The notes beneath the pieces were generated by a model. That model saw only the letters and a list, made by a program, of their open reading frames with translations, did no database searches and was not told where the DNA came from. A DNA stretch of 64,000 bases from contig NC_134029.1 in the NCBI RefSeq assembly GCF_964204645.1, positions 17,068,450-17,132,449 of the forward strand. Reading direction: 5' to 3'. The stretch is from Tubulanus polymorphus (lineage: Eukaryota > Nemertea > Palaeonemertea > Tubulaniformes > Tubulanidae). Shown in pieces: positions 17,071 through 25,686 of this stretch. A program made the translations under genes and the position numbers. Positions within the stretch are counted from its first letter, which is position 1, and each line of letters opens with the position of its first letter.

Positions 17071-18370
17071 AAAATTTAAAATATAATATTCCTCCGATTA
17101 CAATTCCTATACAAGTTATAGCTAATTTAGTATTTTCATGGGATTTATTATCATCATTAGTTTTAATTATATCATGTTGAATTTTATCAGTTCTATTATT
17201 TTCTGATGTATTGTAATCTTTTATTTTGGAATCATTATTTAATTTAATATTCTTAGTTTTAGTTTCTGTTGATTGAATATGTTTTTTATTTTTTTCACCT
17301 TCCATTAATTTTGGAGCAGTAATTATCTTTTTATTTATATCATTTAATCCAAATGAATTATTTATTGTTGCAGTTTTAATAAGATTATTATAACCAATTA
17401 TGTTTCCCATCTTTAATACTAAATCATTAGAAATGATTAATAGATTAGGGCCTATACAATAATTAAGTCTTACATGAGATTTATCTAAATAATTTTGATA
17501 TCTTATAATGTTTTCTGGAATCGATCTATTTTTATCATCATGTATGGAATCTTCAAATAAAACTTTAAACTGTTTCTGCGCATCGAATGAAGTGTTATCA
17601 TTTCCAATTATTGGGGATCTTGTTTCAACTTGGGCGCCTAGAATACATATCAAATAAATTCTAATAGATTGATTTATTCTTTGTATACCTGATTTTGTAA
17701 AACCTTCACCATTTTCTAAAATGAAATTAACCCAACCATTATTATTATCAATTTTATAATTATGATAAGCTCCAATTCTATGCATATAATCAATTCTTTT
17801 TATTTCATACTGTTCACCAACACCTTGCAATTTACCATGCGCTCTAAAATCGGAATTAATATTTATATTAAATTCATTACATATTTTATAAAACTTGGAT
17901 ATATTAATATTATTATCTAATTCTTTAAAATATTTAGACCCGGGTAAAGGACATTCTAATTCATTTAATATTATTCTGATTTGAAAATATGTGTGAAATC
18001 TAAATATTGTGTGAATTAATTTTAAATCAGAATACTTCAAATTTTTATCTAAGTTATTTAAATGATTATTCCAACTAATTCCACATCCTGTTGTTGCACA
18101 ATAAACAGCAAAATTTAATTGATTCTGCCAATACTTCATATTAGATTTTACTTTATATTTATGATATTCATCTCGAGTAAAAGTAACTTCATATGTATTA
18201 AATATATTTTCCATTTTAGAAATAAAAAACTGTGATTCATTAACATAAATTTCTAAATTAGTTAATGAATTTAAAACTACATTTTTATATGTAATATTTT
18301 TCTTAAAATCTATTGCCGGAATATTATATTTAATTGATTTATTATATTGGAAAGCTTTTGGAAACCCCAT
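17069..18370 (-). CDS. Conserved Polinton late protein, 433 aa, C-terminal TM
   Basis: The first 300 residues contain highly patterned blocks (FPKAFQYNKSIKYNIPAIDF, YCATTGCGISWNNHL, FRFHTYFQIRIILNELECP, HRIGAYHNYKID, and FTKSGIQRINQSIR followed by ILGAQVETRS). These recur in Polinton/adintovirus-like elements of invertebrates. A polar linker (about 340-415) and one C-terminal TM segment (LAITCIGIVIGGILYF) follow, a tail-anchored layout. The gene sits within the structural block, so a virion protein is likely. No enzyme motif seen. Confidence 0.72.
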   Translation of the reverse strand: MGFPKAFQYNKSIKYNIPAIDFKKNITYKNVVLNSLTNLEIYVNESQFFISKMENIFNTYEVTFTRDEYHKYKVKSNMKYWQNQLNFAVYCATTGCGISWNNHLNNLDKNLKYSDLKLIHTIFRFHTYFQIRIILNELECPLPGSKYFKELDNNINISKFYKICNEFNININSDFRAHGKLQGVGEQYEIKRIDYMHRIGAYHNYKIDNNNGWVNFILENGEGFTKSGIQRINQSIRIYLICILGAQVETRSPIIGNDNTSFDAQKQFKVLFEDSIHDDKNRSIPENIIRYQNYLDKSHVRLNYCIGPNLLIISNDLVLKMGNIIGYNNLIKTATINNSFGLNDINKKIITAPKLMEGEKNKKHIQSTETKTKNIKLNNDSKIKDYNTSENNRTDKIQHDIIKTNDDNKSHENTKLAITCIGIVIGGILYFKF

Positions 18371-18389
18371 TTATATAATTAAAAAATTA
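18368..18389 (-). promoter_or_regulatory. T-tract + TAAATG motif (433-aa gene)
   Basis: Minus strand: AATTTTTTAATTATATAAATG before the 433-aa gene; it overlaps the end of the preceding gene by a few bases. Confidence 0.55.
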
Positions 18390-18821
18390 ATAATTTATTA
18401 ATTCTTTTAATAATTTATCTTGTTCTTCAACTGTTATATGACCATTTAAACTTATTATATAATCTAGTGTGTTCTTTAATTTATTAATTTCTTTTATATT
18501 AGTTTTAATTTTTTCTTTATTACTTTTTATATTTAATTTTGAACTTATACCAGTTAAAACACTTGAACTTAATCCTAATACACCAATTGATATAGCTAAA
18601 GGTGTTAATGGACTGAATATTGCTAGAAATGTTATTACAGAACTAATTGTAACCGAACCACTTATAATCAAATAATATATAATTTTACTTTTTAAATATT
18701 TTTTCTTTTTTATCTTTAAGTCATTTTCAAATTCTAATATTTGTTTTTCTAAATATGTTTTTAATTTAGTTTTATTTATATCATGAGGAATAATATCAAT
18801 ACTATCAACTTTATCTTCCAT
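18387..18821 (-). CDS. Coiled-coil protein with paired TM segments, 144 aa
   Basis: Two Lys/Leu-rich coiled-coil arms (about 15-45 and 98-120) flank a hydrophobic hairpin (IIYYLIISGSVTISSVITFL and PLAISIGVLGLSSSVLTGI, about 46-90). The C-terminus has a short polar motif (GHITVEEQDKLLKEL). The spacing to its neighbours is 16-19 bp. Helix-TM-TM-helix proteins of this size recur next to capsid genes in Polinton-like elements. Function unknown. Confidence 0.68.
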   Translation of the reverse strand: MEDKVDSIDIIPHDINKTKLKTYLEKQILEFENDLKIKKKKYLKSKIIYYLIISGSVTISSVITFLAIFSPLTPLAISIGVLGLSSSVLTGISSKLNIKSNKEKIKTNIKEINKLKNTLDYIISLNGHITVEEQDKLLKELINY

Positions 18822-18840
18822 TTATTTAGAATAAAAATTA
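18819..18840 (-). promoter_or_regulatory. T-tract + TAAATG motif (144-aa gene)
   Basis: Minus strand: TAATTTTTATTCTAAATAAATG; slightly shorter T tract interrupted by one A. Confidence 0.5.
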
Positions 18841-19263
18841 CTAATTAGTAAACTTATAAGCAACAAATATAACAATAACTGTTCCACCTAAAATCCAAAT
18901 TATTTCATATTTCTGTTGTTCTTTACTTGGGGTATAATAATCTGATAATTTAGGTTTGTATAGATGTAATTTTTCTTTATTTGTTACCGCGTTATATAAA
19001 CTCATTGCATCATCAACTGATTGAAAATCTCTATGTGAAATCTTCTGATCATATAATTCTTTGTTAATATAATCCATATAGTTTTGTCTCTTTTCTCTAT
19101 ATTCTTCTGCATCTTTATTATATTTCTCTAACGCTAAATTATGTCTTTTTTGTTCTCCTAATGAACCATTTTTATCAATATGTTTAAATAAATAACCACC
19201 ACCAGTAAATGCTAAAGCGTTAACAATTGCCAATCCTATAATAGTTATAATTGCAGAAGCCAT
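18841..19263 (-). CDS. Membrane protein with TM at both ends, 140 aa
   Basis: An N-terminal hydrophobic segment (AIITIIGLAIVNALAFTGGGYLF in part), a long charged helical middle rich in Tyr/Lys/Glu, the motif LSDYYTPSKEQQKYE, and a C-terminal TM segment (IIWILGGTVIVIFVAY). The FTGG-YLF and LSDYY-PS-EQ patterns recur in related elements, which supports a real gene. Probably an internal membrane or virion protein (inference). Confidence 0.68.
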   Translation of the reverse strand: MASAIITIIGLAIVNALAFTGGGYLFKHIDKNGSLGEQKRHNLALEKYNKDAEEYREKRQNYMDYINKELYDQKISHRDFQSVDDAMSLYNAVTNKEKLHLYKPKLSDYYTPSKEQQKYEIIWILGGTVIVIFVAYKFTN

Positions 19264-19283
19264 TTATTTAGCAAAAAAAATTA
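19261..19283 (-). promoter_or_regulatory. T-tract + TAAATG motif (140-aa gene)
   Basis: Minus strand: AATTTTTTTTGCTAAATAAATG, nearly the same as in front of the capsid gene. Confidence 0.6.
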
Positions 19284-19288
19284 TGCAT

Positions 19289-19510
19289 TTATATGGGAGG
19301 AATATATTTTTGTTTTTCCAAATAATCAATAGTTAAATTAGATAAAGTAACTGCTAATGTTAATTTTAGAATATCATTGATATCAAATCTATCAACATTA
19401 ACACTTCCCATTTTGAATACTTTTTTTAATACCATTGAATAACCAACAGTTCCAACTGATAGTAATGCGCCATTATATAATCCAGTTATTATCCACTTAT
19501 TATCACTCAT
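19289..19510 (-). CDS. Small membrane protein, 73 aa
   Basis: A hydrophobic N-terminal half (IITGLYNGALLSVGTVGYSMV), a short polar turn, then a second hydrophobic helix (ILKLTLAVTLSNLTIDYL) ending LEKQKYIPPI. The C-terminal KQKYIP motif recurs in small proteins of related elements. Its ATG directly follows the stop of the next upstream gene (TAAATG). Confidence 0.62.
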   Translation of the reverse strand: MSDNKWIITGLYNGALLSVGTVGYSMVLKKVFKMGSVNVDRFDINDILKLTLAVTLSNLTIDYLEKQKYIPPI

Positions 19511-19528
19511 TTATTTATCAAAAAAATT
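19508..19528 (-). promoter_or_regulatory. T-tract + TAAATG motif inside the end of the 119-aa gene
   Basis: Minus strand: AATTTTTTTGATAAATAAATG. Here the motif is read as the last codons of the upstream gene (NFFDK, stop TAA) and the downstream ATG follows immediately. Confidence 0.6.
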
Positions 19529-19870
19529 ACTATCTTCAAAATATTTAGTTAACTTATTTATGATTAATTCAACATTTATTTTATTACTAGTTTTATGATT
19601 ATCATATATTTCAATTATTATTTTTTTAATATCATCGATGATAAAATCTTCATCTAATTCATAAAATCTTAAAGATTCTCTAATTAAATTAGTAATCTTT
19701 TCTACATTTAAAGTTTCTTTATCAATTGTTGTTTCATACTCAAATGTTGTTTCATTAGAAAATGTAATATTTTTGATATGTGTTATTACATCATTAATGT
19801 TAAATTTCATTTCTTTCTCACGTTTAAAATCAAATCCAAAACATATACTCGGTCCAACAGTTATATTCAT
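19511..19870 (-). CDS. Small acidic Polinton protein of unknown function, 119 aa
   Basis: Mostly helical and charged, without TM segments; Ile/Lys/Glu/Asn-rich. The first ATG (19870) has the element's start motif and is preferred over the internal Met at about codon 21. The last codons coincide with the promoter-like motif of the next gene. I recognise no family. Confidence 0.6.
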   Translation of the reverse strand: MNITVGPSICFGFDFKREKEMKFNINDVITHIKNITFSNETTFEYETTIDKETLNVEKITNLIRESLRFYELDEDFIIDDIKKIIIEIYDNHKTSNKINVELIINKLTKYFEDSNFFDK

Positions 19871-19889
19871 TTATATATCAAAAAAATTA
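19868..19889 (-). promoter_or_regulatory. T-tract + TAAATG motif (119-aa gene)
   Basis: Minus strand: TAATTTTTTTGATATATAAATG; the TAA at its start is the stop codon of the minor capsid gene. Confidence 0.6.
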
Positions 19890-20642
19890 CTCTTTACATC
19901 TTATAACTAATTCATAAATTACAGGAAAGTTATTTAAATCAATTAAGTATCCATTATGATTTCTTATTTCTAATTTAAAATTATTAAATTTAGGAATGCA
20001 TGGTTTAAAATCACATTCTGTTAAATTATAATTTATTTGAGTTCCAAATTGTTTAACATTTTTTAGCGGTAAAATATTTAGTATACTAGAACTACAAATT
20101 GTTTCTTTAGTTGCTTCGAAAGTTTTTGTAGGCTCGATTAAATTGCAATAAATATAAAAGTGTGTAAAAGGTATTATATTTGAGCTGCCTTCTGCGTTTC
20201 CAGTAACTGTAAGAGGTTTAATTCCTAACATTTTAGCCAGTGGTTTGTTTACCATAAATTTATGTTGTTCATTAGATATCTTTATTCTTATTTTATTAGT
20301 ACTATCAATTTTATTAAATTTAATTTCAAATACAGAAGTGCCCCCGATTTTCAACCGAGCTCTTCTATTAATTTCCTGCGCTAATGATTCTAAATTATAT
20401 AATCCTGGTTTTAAAAATATATGAAACCATTTATCTTTATTTCTCATATAAATCATAAACCCTCTATGTTCAAAAGTTTTATCTGATATATTATAAAAAG
20501 AATTACATAAACTTATATTTACTAATTTTAAATCTACACAATTCTTAAATTCTCTATCTAATTGAACTAGTAAATTATGAGATTTATAATTTGTAAGCCT
20601 TCTAGAATCTACAAATATTCTGTATTCTTTTAATTCTACCAT
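19887..20642 (-). CDS. Minor capsid (penton-like, single jelly-roll) protein
   Basis: 251 aa, beta-rich, without coiled coil. The opening YRIFVDSRRLTN and the FKNCVDLKLVNISLCNSFYNI block, then WFHIFLKPGLYNLESLAQEI and ISNEQHKFMVNKPLAKMLGI, match the pattern of Polinton/adintovirus penton proteins, in which an early strand pair is followed by a loop and a tail-fibre-like segment. It lies four genes from the major capsid gene on the same strand. It would fill the five-fold vertices. Confidence 0.75.
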   Translation of the reverse strand: MVELKEYRIFVDSRRLTNYKSHNLLVQLDREFKNCVDLKLVNISLCNSFYNISDKTFEHRGFMIYMRNKDKWFHIFLKPGLYNLESLAQEINRRARLKIGGTSVFEIKFNKIDSTNKIRIKISNEQHKFMVNKPLAKMLGIKPLTVTGNAEGSSNIIPFTHFYIYCNLIEPTKTFEATKETICSSSILNILPLKNVKQFGTQINYNLTECDFKPCIPKFNNFKLEIRNHNGYLIDLNNFPVIYELVIRCKE

Positions 20643-20659
20643 TTATTTTACATATTTTC

Positions 20660-21001
20660 TTATTCGAAATCAATATCGTGGTGCCCTTTTTCATTCTTAC
20701 CTTTGTATATGAAATAGAAATCTCCAGAACATAATTCTTCTAGATCTTCACTTGATAATCTATGAAATCTATCTGGTAAATAAGTTCTGAATTTATATTT
20801 ATTTCCTTTTAATCCTTCATATTCTAAATGAATTACTAATTTATCTCCATATTTATTAGTAATTGTTTCAATGTTAGTAATTAAATATTTCTTATGAATT
20901 GTTAACTCAGTTAGTTTTTTAAATTTATAATCTACAGATTTGACGCTTGAAGTATCTTTAATTCTATCTAAGAATTCATTGTGTACTTGTTTACTCTCCA
21001 T
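20660..21001 (-). CDS. Small OB-fold-like protein, probable ssDNA binding
   Basis: 113 aa. The central part has the repeating beta pattern KKYLITNIETITNKYGDKLV, then YKFRTYLPDRFHRLS, and ends in an acidic tail (HHDIDFE). Small proteins with this pattern occur in Polinton-like elements and some parvovirus-like elements of invertebrates and are thought to bind single-stranded DNA. It lies directly downstream of the polymerase gene (28-bp gap), which fits a replication role. Assignment by pattern only. Confidence 0.55.
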   Translation of the reverse strand: MESKQVHNEFLDRIKDTSSVKSVDYKFKKLTELTIHKKYLITNIETITNKYGDKLVIHLEYEGLKGNKYKFRTYLPDRFHRLSSEDLEELCSGDFYFIYKGKNEKGHHDIDFE

Positions 21002-21026
21002 TTATTATACAATTTTTTATTGAAAT
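20999..21026 (-). promoter_or_regulatory. AATAAAAAATTGTATAATAAATG start motif (113-aa gene)
   Basis: The second motif class: CAATTTCAATAAAAAATTG, then TATAATAAATG. Compare the copy-B HNH gene and the polymerase start (25059-25091, AATAAAAAATATAGTATTAAAATG). It marks the replication-type genes rather than the structural ones. Confidence 0.45.
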
Positions 21027-21029
21027 TGA

Positions 21030-24000
21030 TTAACACGTTAGAATCCTTTTCATAATCTCATTTTCTTTTGTTTCTTCTCTTTTGAATTTTATATATTCAT
21101 CTAAATTGCAACCATAGGCGACTGTGTGGATTCCATCATCTAAAATATATCTTTTATCATCAAATGGGTTTAGACTTATCTTCTCTATCTCTTCAATATA
21201 CATTTCATGATCTTTAGATCTTAAACATTTCATCTTATGTTTTCTAACTTCTTCATTAAATATACAATTGATGTAATCTTTAAAATGAATATTCTTTTCA
21301 ACAACGCTTTTGGTAATTCCTTTTAACTTTTTAGCTTCATGAGTTTTGGTTTTATATGAATACATTTTAGATCTAATACCAATGAACTCTATCATTTCTT
21401 CACCACCTAATTCATCCTTAAACTTCCCAGGAACTTTTTTATTATCATTGTTAAACAATTCATGATCTTTAGGATAGTTACTAAAATCAAAATGATGTTT
21501 TAATGTTTTTAAATCATCTGTTATGTTATCAGTTTTTATCTTTAATATGTAACTGTCGGTATCAAAGTATAGTATTTCTATGTGTTTTTCTCCAAAATGG
21601 GGTTGTAATATGTTATAATAAAATTGATACATTAATAACTTTGAAATTTCTAGAACTGATGCACCAACATAAATAGGTTTATTGAACTTCATAGAAGTTC
21701 TTTTCATTTTAACTGCTGCTAAATTTTCATCAAATATTCTGTTACCTATAAACTTAGGATATGATTGTAAATGCCTAATTCTTTTACCATTACTGACTAA
21801 CTCGATATCATTTCTATTTCTTATGTTTTCACAAGTCTTACCATAGAATGCATTATTCATTAGTTTGAAGAAATCTTTTTCAAAATCAGTTTTAGATTTA
21901 GTTCTCTGTGTAGTATTAAAATCTATATATTTTTCTAACCACTTAGATTGACTGAATGAAATATATCTATGTACTTTTTTTAGAATCATTCCTTGATTCA
22001 AATAAAACTTCAACATTCTATAATGTACAACGTAATTATATTTATCTTCTTGAGTTACCATTAACTTTTCAGTATGAATATGATTATCGGGTTTAATTCT
22101 TTTTTGATAATTTGATAATTCTTCATGTTTAACAGTTTTATGTTCGGGACAATATGCTAGATTTCTAGATTTGAATTTAATATTTTCGGGGTATTCCAGG
22201 TCTACAACAAAGAAGTAACCAGTATCTGAATCATCTGCAATATCTAGGATTCTTTTCTTCCAATCAAATTTATCAATTTGTAAAACTTCAGTTATTTCAA
22301 ATACTCCATAAGGTTGTGGTTCCATCATTGCCCAACCATAAAGATTATTTGCATCTATGTATAATAATTTATATCCAGGATTATCATTTACATTGAAATA
22401 TCTATCACCCAATACACCTGAAACTCCTCCTCTTATAGATTTTTCAAATAATAGTAATTGGTCTATATTTGTTAACAAATCCATTTTTATATCTGTAAAT
22501 TTTAATCCACAATCCCATGTTAATCCTGGTGATGAATAACAATGACAAGGATCAATGTTAAAATATTTTAGGTTTACATCTCTAAACCTTTCGAATATAT
22601 CGGTTAATAATAATACATCTGATTTTAAATATAAATCTACTAATTGACCATGATTTTCTATTTTGAAATGATTCCAAATATTCAATGTTCTATTATAAAC
22701 TTCATCTTTAACATATTCATTTTTTAATTCATCATAAAATTGTTCTTTTAATAATTCAGTTATATTAAAATCATTATGATTTTTATAGAAAGAATATGGA
22801 ATCGCTCCTTTATATCTCATTAATTTAAAATCATCATAATTTGGGTAATATTCTTTTAATATCTTTAATTCATAATCAACTAATGATTTTGATAGATTGT
22901 CTAATGAACTACTTAAAAATCTATATGAATCTATAAATCTTAGACAACCAAATTGGAATGATATATAATTCTCAGATGTTTTAGCTAACATTCTAAATTT
23001 ATAAGTTGGTATTTTATCTTTTGATCTATTTGAATTTAATATTTCTATTTCATTATTGATTTCTTCTATTTTATGACATAACTGTTTGATAAATAAATGT
23101 GCATCATATCCTGATAGATTATGAAATATAACTGGTACAAAGTTAATTTTCTTAGCTTGTAAGTTACAATTCTCATGTGCAGCGCCTCTAAACTTTCCAT
23201 TCAAATGATCATGGTCTCTTACTTTTTTATCTTTATAATTAAATATCTTTTCACAATAATAACATTTATCTGCAAACTCAAATTCTTCTTTATCTTCTTC
23301 TGTCATTATAATTTCTATATTTTTATTTAACTTTTCATTAAATCTTATTTCATATTCAATTAATAAGTCACAAAAATGATTGATAACATTTTCATTTCTA
23401 TAATTATAATATTCACTTTTAATTAGTTCTGGATAATCAGATTTAATATATAACCCGAAAGCTGCAGCTGATTGATGAATCTTTTTAATAGTATTTGTTA
23501 TTGGTGGTTCATCTGAATAATCACTTTCATTAGAATTTAATTTCTTTCTTTTATAATATATATCTTTTCTATCTTTATCTGTTAATTCTTTATTTAATGA
23601 TTCAAAATCTCCATATATTACAAATGGTACTTTATTTTTGTAATCATATTTTTTGAATTCTAATATTTTATCTTTTTCATTTGGTAAAACTAATTTACAA
23701 TAATCATGATTATCACATAGTTGTTTATGATTTAATAATGTACTTTCATTACTAAATTTATGTAAACATTTTCTACATAGATATATTTTATTATGGTGAT
23801 CACTTTCTGTTCTAAAAAATAAATCTATTTGTTTAATCCACATATAATGATTCTCATAATATAATATATCTATAACATCGTTTGAATCATAATCTTTTGA
23901 TAGATATAAAGGTTCTAATGTATAATGTTTAATATTATTTCCTTTTGTATTTGGTAATTTGATTAAATCAAATACATTTATTTTAAGATTATTATCTCTT

Positions 24001-25061
24001 TCTATTTTGGGGATGTTTTTAATTCTAACAGGATACTTATCTATCTTATAATTATTTTCAAATGGTTTATAATGAGTTAATCTAAAACTATGTGTAATAT
24101 CTTCTGTTGGATGTAAACAACTTATTATAGCCCATAGAAAACATTTATTATCAAAATTTTGTATATTTATTACACCATTAGTTTTAAATGGTAGTTTAAT
24201 ATAACTCAATGCTTCAATATCTGGTTCTTTATAATATGATACATTATTTTCATCAATTGGTTTTGATTTAGTTAACTTATTATATTTTGTGTTATAAACA
24301 TGTAAAGTTATAAATATTATCTCATCAAATATTAAACCAGATCCTTCAAAATATTTCTCTTCTATTTTAGTTTTTATTTCATTATAACATTTATTTAATT
24401 TATCATCTATATGTTGTTTAGATATAATATGTTGTGAATGAGAATTTATATTATATATTGGTTTATCTTCAGATTTTATAAACTTTACTTTAACTGATAT
24501 ACTAATTTTAGGATATTCAACATCTGTAATTATTTTTATTATTTCTTTCATATTTTCTAAATGTTTTTTATTTTCTTCTAATGTTTTACCTTTATGAAAT
24601 TTAAACTCGATAGCTGCTGGACCAATATCACTTTTAAATGCTTCGGTTATCTCTATATCTTTTTTATTATCTAATGAATTAATATAATTTCTTACATCTT
24701 CCATGTATGGTCTTTTATTGTTTAATTTATTTTTTATTCTTTTAATTGTCTTCTGTTTCTTATCGTTATCATTATCAAAATAATCTTCACCTAAAATATC
24801 ATTATTCTTATTTCTAATATGACTTATAGATTTTAAATGTTCTTTATAATATCTTTTATCACTGAATGATTGATTACATGTATCACATTTATATGTTTCT
24901 TTTTCATTCTTTAATTCTTCTAATTTAGTTTCTAATATATCATCTTCATATTCTAATTTCAATTTATTCTCTAAATGTGTTATAGTTTTATTGTGTCTTG
25001 CTTTTTGGGATTTATCTATACTTATCTTACATGTTGGGCAGTAGTATTTATTTGCTTCCAT
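21030..25061 (-). CDS. Protein-primed family B DNA polymerase with N-terminal zinc fingers
   Basis: 1343 aa, one open frame. Two C2H2 fingers lie at residues 1-85. A region with Cys in FDNKCFLWAI (about 307) and His in YYENHYMWIK (about 404) follows, then a CxxC/HxxC cluster (about 430-455). The exonuclease motifs are YGDFESLN (about 482), NLSGYDAHLF (about 649) and YLKSDVLLL (about 815). An endonuclease-VII-like zinc block (CYYCEKIF, then RDHDHLNGKFRG) sits at about 597-630. The polymerase motifs are A, YIDANNLYGWAM (about 905); B, LMNNAFYGKT (about 1069); and C, YFDTDS (about 1167). All catalytic acids are present. The first 37 codons lie within the terminal inverted repeat. It replicates the element from a terminal protein. 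Confidence 0.95.
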   Translation of the reverse strand: MEANKYYCPTCKISIDKSQKARHNKTITHLENKLKLEYEDDILETKLEELKNEKETYKCDTCNQSFSDKRYYKEHLKSISHIRNKNNDILGEDYFDNDNDKKQKTIKRIKNKLNNKRPYMEDVRNYINSLDNKKDIEITEAFKSDIGPAAIEFKFHKGKTLEENKKHLENMKEIIKIITDVEYPKISISVKVKFIKSEDKPIYNINSHSQHIISKQHIDDKLNKCYNEIKTKIEEKYFEGSGLIFDEIIFITLHVYNTKYNKLTKSKPIDENNVSYYKEPDIEALSYIKLPFKTNGVINIQNFDNKCFLWAIISCLHPTEDITHSFRLTHYKPFENNYKIDKYPVRIKNIPKIERDNNLKINVFDLIKLPNTKGNNIKHYTLEPLYLSKDYDSNDVIDILYYENHYMWIKQIDLFFRTESDHHNKIYLCRKCLHKFSNESTLLNHKQLCDNHDYCKLVLPNEKDKILEFKKYDYKNKVPFVIYGDFESLNKELTDKDRKDIYYKRKKLNSNESDYSDEPPITNTIKKIHQSAAAFGLYIKSDYPELIKSEYYNYRNENVINHFCDLLIEYEIRFNEKLNKNIEIIMTEEDKEEFEFADKCYYCEKIFNYKDKKVRDHDHLNGKFRGAAHENCNLQAKKINFVPVIFHNLSGYDAHLFIKQLCHKIEEINNEIEILNSNRSKDKIPTYKFRMLAKTSENYISFQFGCLRFIDSYRFLSSSLDNLSKSLVDYELKILKEYYPNYDDFKLMRYKGAIPYSFYKNHNDFNITELLKEQFYDELKNEYVKDEVYNRTLNIWNHFKIENHGQLVDLYLKSDVLLLTDIFERFRDVNLKYFNIDPCHCYSSPGLTWDCGLKFTDIKMDLLTNIDQLLLFEKSIRGGVSGVLGDRYFNVNDNPGYKLLYIDANNLYGWAMMEPQPYGVFEITEVLQIDKFDWKKRILDIADDSDTGYFFVVDLEYPENIKFKSRNLAYCPEHKTVKHEELSNYQKRIKPDNHIHTEKLMVTQEDKYNYVVHYRMLKFYLNQGMILKKVHRYISFSQSKWLEKYIDFNTTQRTKSKTDFEKDFFKLMNNAFYGKTCENIRNRNDIELVSNGKRIRHLQSYPKFIGNRIFDENLAAVKMKRTSMKFNKPIYVGASVLEISKLLMYQFYYNILQPHFGEKHIEILYFDTDSYILKIKTDNITDDLKTLKHHFDFSNYPKDHELFNNDNKKVPGKFKDELGGEEMIEFIGIRSKMYSYKTKTHEAKKLKGITKSVVEKNIHFKDYINCIFNEEVRKHKMKCLRSKDHEMYIEEIEKISLNPFDDKRYILDDGIHTVAYGCNLDEYIKFKREETKENEIMKRILTC

Positions 25062-25329
25062 TTTAATACTATATTTTTTATTAAAATTGATTTTAGAAGT
25101 TCAATGATTTAAATGTTATTCATTTATGTGAATATTTTAAGAGTAATAGGGATAATAGGCTTTCGTATCAAAGGTTGAAGGGGCGAGTGAGTAAAAAAAT
25201 GAAAATAATAATAATTTACAGTTGAATTAGGAGTGTGCGCGACTAATTCAACTGTAAATTATTATTTTCATTTTTTTTACGAGCTCGACCCTTCGACCTT
25301 TGGTATGAAAGCCTTTTATCCCTATTACT
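24948..25329. repeat. Right terminal inverted repeat of Polinton A
   Basis: Inverted match to 7484-7864; includes the polymerase start codon and its first finger, the spacer and the 188-bp palindrome. Confidence 0.85.
25142..25329. repeat. 188-bp palindrome at the right Polinton terminus
   Basis: AGTAATAGGGATAATAGG at the inner edge, CCTTTTATCCCTATTACT at the outer edge, 12-bp centre GAGTGTGCGCGA. It is the reverse complement of 7484-7671 with few differences. Confidence 0.88.
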
Positions 25330-25686
25330 ACCGGGAGCCGAATCGGGAACCGGGAACCGGGAGCCGGCTACTGGTTCAGCTCCCGATTCAAAATGCTTTT
25401 GAACCGGGAGCCGAATCGGGAACTGGGAACCGGGAGCCGGCTTCTGGTTCAGCTCCCGATTCAAAATGCTGTTGAACCGGGAGCCGAATCGGGAACCGGG
25501 AACCGGGAGCCGGCTACTGGTTCAGCTCCCGATTCAAAATGCTGTTGAACCGGGAGCCGAATCGGGAACCGGGAACCGGGAGCCGGCTACTGGTTCAGCT
25601 CCCGATTCAAATGCTGTTGAACCGGGAGCCGAATCGGGAACCGGGAACCGGGAGCCGGCTACTGGTTCAGCTCCCGATTCAAAATG
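25330..25686. repeat. Tandem array of a 73-bp GC-rich repeat, 5 units
   Basis: The unit starts ACCGGGAGCCGAATCGGGAA and ends ATGCTTTTGA or ATGCTGTTGA; five copies, one with a 1-bp deletion. Each unit is itself partly self-complementary (CCGGGAGCC versus GGCTCCCGG in the opposite array). The Polinton inserted at a unit boundary: one unit with the terminal GCTGGC sequence lies left of 7478. The long frames through this array (NREPGTGSRL repeats) come from repeat length and are not considered genes. Confidence 0.85.

Larger units (their letters stand above)
7484..25329. mobile_element. Complete Polinton/Maverick (copy A), 17,846 bp
   Basis: Bounded by 381-bp terminal inverted repeats starting AG and ending CT, with a 6-bp duplication. 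It carries the core Polinton set: protein-primed DNA polymerase B, retroviral-type integrase with chromodomain, FtsK/HerA packaging ATPase, double jelly-roll major capsid protein and penton-like minor capsid protein. In addition it has an HNH gene and small membrane or coiled-coil proteins. Genes converge on 13260-13345. It is clearly more AT-rich than the flanking host DNA. All frames are open except the integrase, suggesting a fairly recent insertion. No adenain-like protease was recognised. Confidence 0.93.

Noticed and set aside
1-25329. Copy A and copy B being two halves of one giant Polinton
   Set aside because: Copy B has its own complete terminus at 3690 next to reverse transcriptase sequence, copy A has both termini with a matching ACCGGG duplication, and several genes occur twice.
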